The notes under the pieces: model-generated
What the model was told of the DNA's origin: nothing
The model's database searches: none
What the model saw: the letters and a program-made list of their open reading frames with translations, nothing else
DNA from: Clostridia bacterium
Lineage (GTDB): Bacteria; Bacillota; Clostridia; Oscillospirales; CAG-272
Length of the DNA: 5,130 nt
Assembly (NCBI GenBank): GCA_017457465.1
Contig: JAFTHJ010000094.1
Coordinates: forward strand, 1-5,130
Direction of reading: 5' to 3'
Shown here: positions 5,053 through 5,130 of the stretch, one piece after another
How the letters are laid out: each line of letters opens with the position of its first letter
Numbering within the stretch: the first letter of the stretch is position 1
Position numbers and translations under genes: made by a program

Positions 5053-5130
5053 ATGAGCTATAATTTTTTTGCATATATGGCGCGGATGAAGCTTATCCGC
5101 CGTTGGAGCCTTATGAAGTCGGTCACCGAC
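5053..5130 (+). CDS. YfbR-like HD-domain 5'-deoxynucleotidase, N-terminal fragment (3' end outside window)
   Basis: Only the first 26 codons are present: MSYNFFAYMARMKLIRRWSL followed by MKSVTD. The pattern FFAY-x-ARMK-x-I-x-RW-x-LM is typical of the start of HD-domain phosphohydrolases of the YfbR family, which remove phosphate from deoxynucleoside 5'-monophosphates in the cytosol. The His and Asp metal ligands of the HD domain would lie just beyond the window, so activity cannot be checked here. Start, ribosome-binding site and extended -10 promoter agree well. It is transcribed divergently from luxS. The identification rests on a short match and on recall of the family. Confidence 0.75.
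   Translation, partial: MSYNFFAYMARMKLIRRWSLMKSVTD

Overview
The window looks like chromosomal DNA of a gut-type Clostridia (Bacillota), possibly an Oscillospiraceae/Ruminococcaceae relative. This rests on a V-type ATPase operon, Clostridia-like LuxS, MTA/SAH nucleosidase and DUF2156 proteins, strong purine-rich ribosome-binding sites, and G-rich palindromes with a TTTTGCAAAA centre. Genus and species cannot be fixed from the sequence. I see no phage, transposase, CRISPR or RNA gene.

Layout. On the + strand at 1-1114 is the 3' end of a V-type ATPase operon: the C-terminal part of subunit B (ntpB, cut by the window edge) and all of subunit D (ntpD). A 320-base gene-free stretch (1115-1434) separates it from a convergent - strand unit. 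That stretch holds a probable terminator for the ATPase operon, a bidirectional terminator hairpin, and two long near-perfect palindromes, one near each gene end. The - strand unit reads DUF2156/GNAT-fold protein (3654 to 2785) then a secreted lipoprotein esterase (2763 to 1435). The gap is 21 bases and the unit is preceded by a fully consensus sigma-70 promoter (TTGACA, 17 bases, TATAAT). Upstream on the same strand is a second unit, luxS (4928 to 4461) overlapping mtnN (4461 to 3775), with its own near-consensus promoter. Divergent from luxS, a + strand gene for a YfbR-like HD-domain 5'-nucleotidase starts at 5053 and runs off the window.

How the genes work together. mtnN and luxS form the two-step detoxification and recycling route for S-adenosylhomocysteine: MtnN removes adenine to give S-ribosylhomocysteine, and LuxS cleaves that to homocysteine and the AI-2 precursor DPD. 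The TGATG overlap makes translational coupling likely. The V-ATPase subunits belong to the rotary central part of a proton- or sodium-coupled ATPase. The DUF2156-esterase pair probably forms one transcription unit, but no shared function is evident. I found no clear novel system. The points most worth a second look are the paired palindromes, the repeat-containing luxS/yfbR divergent promoter region, and the uncharacterised pairing and N-terminal domain of the lipoprotein esterase.
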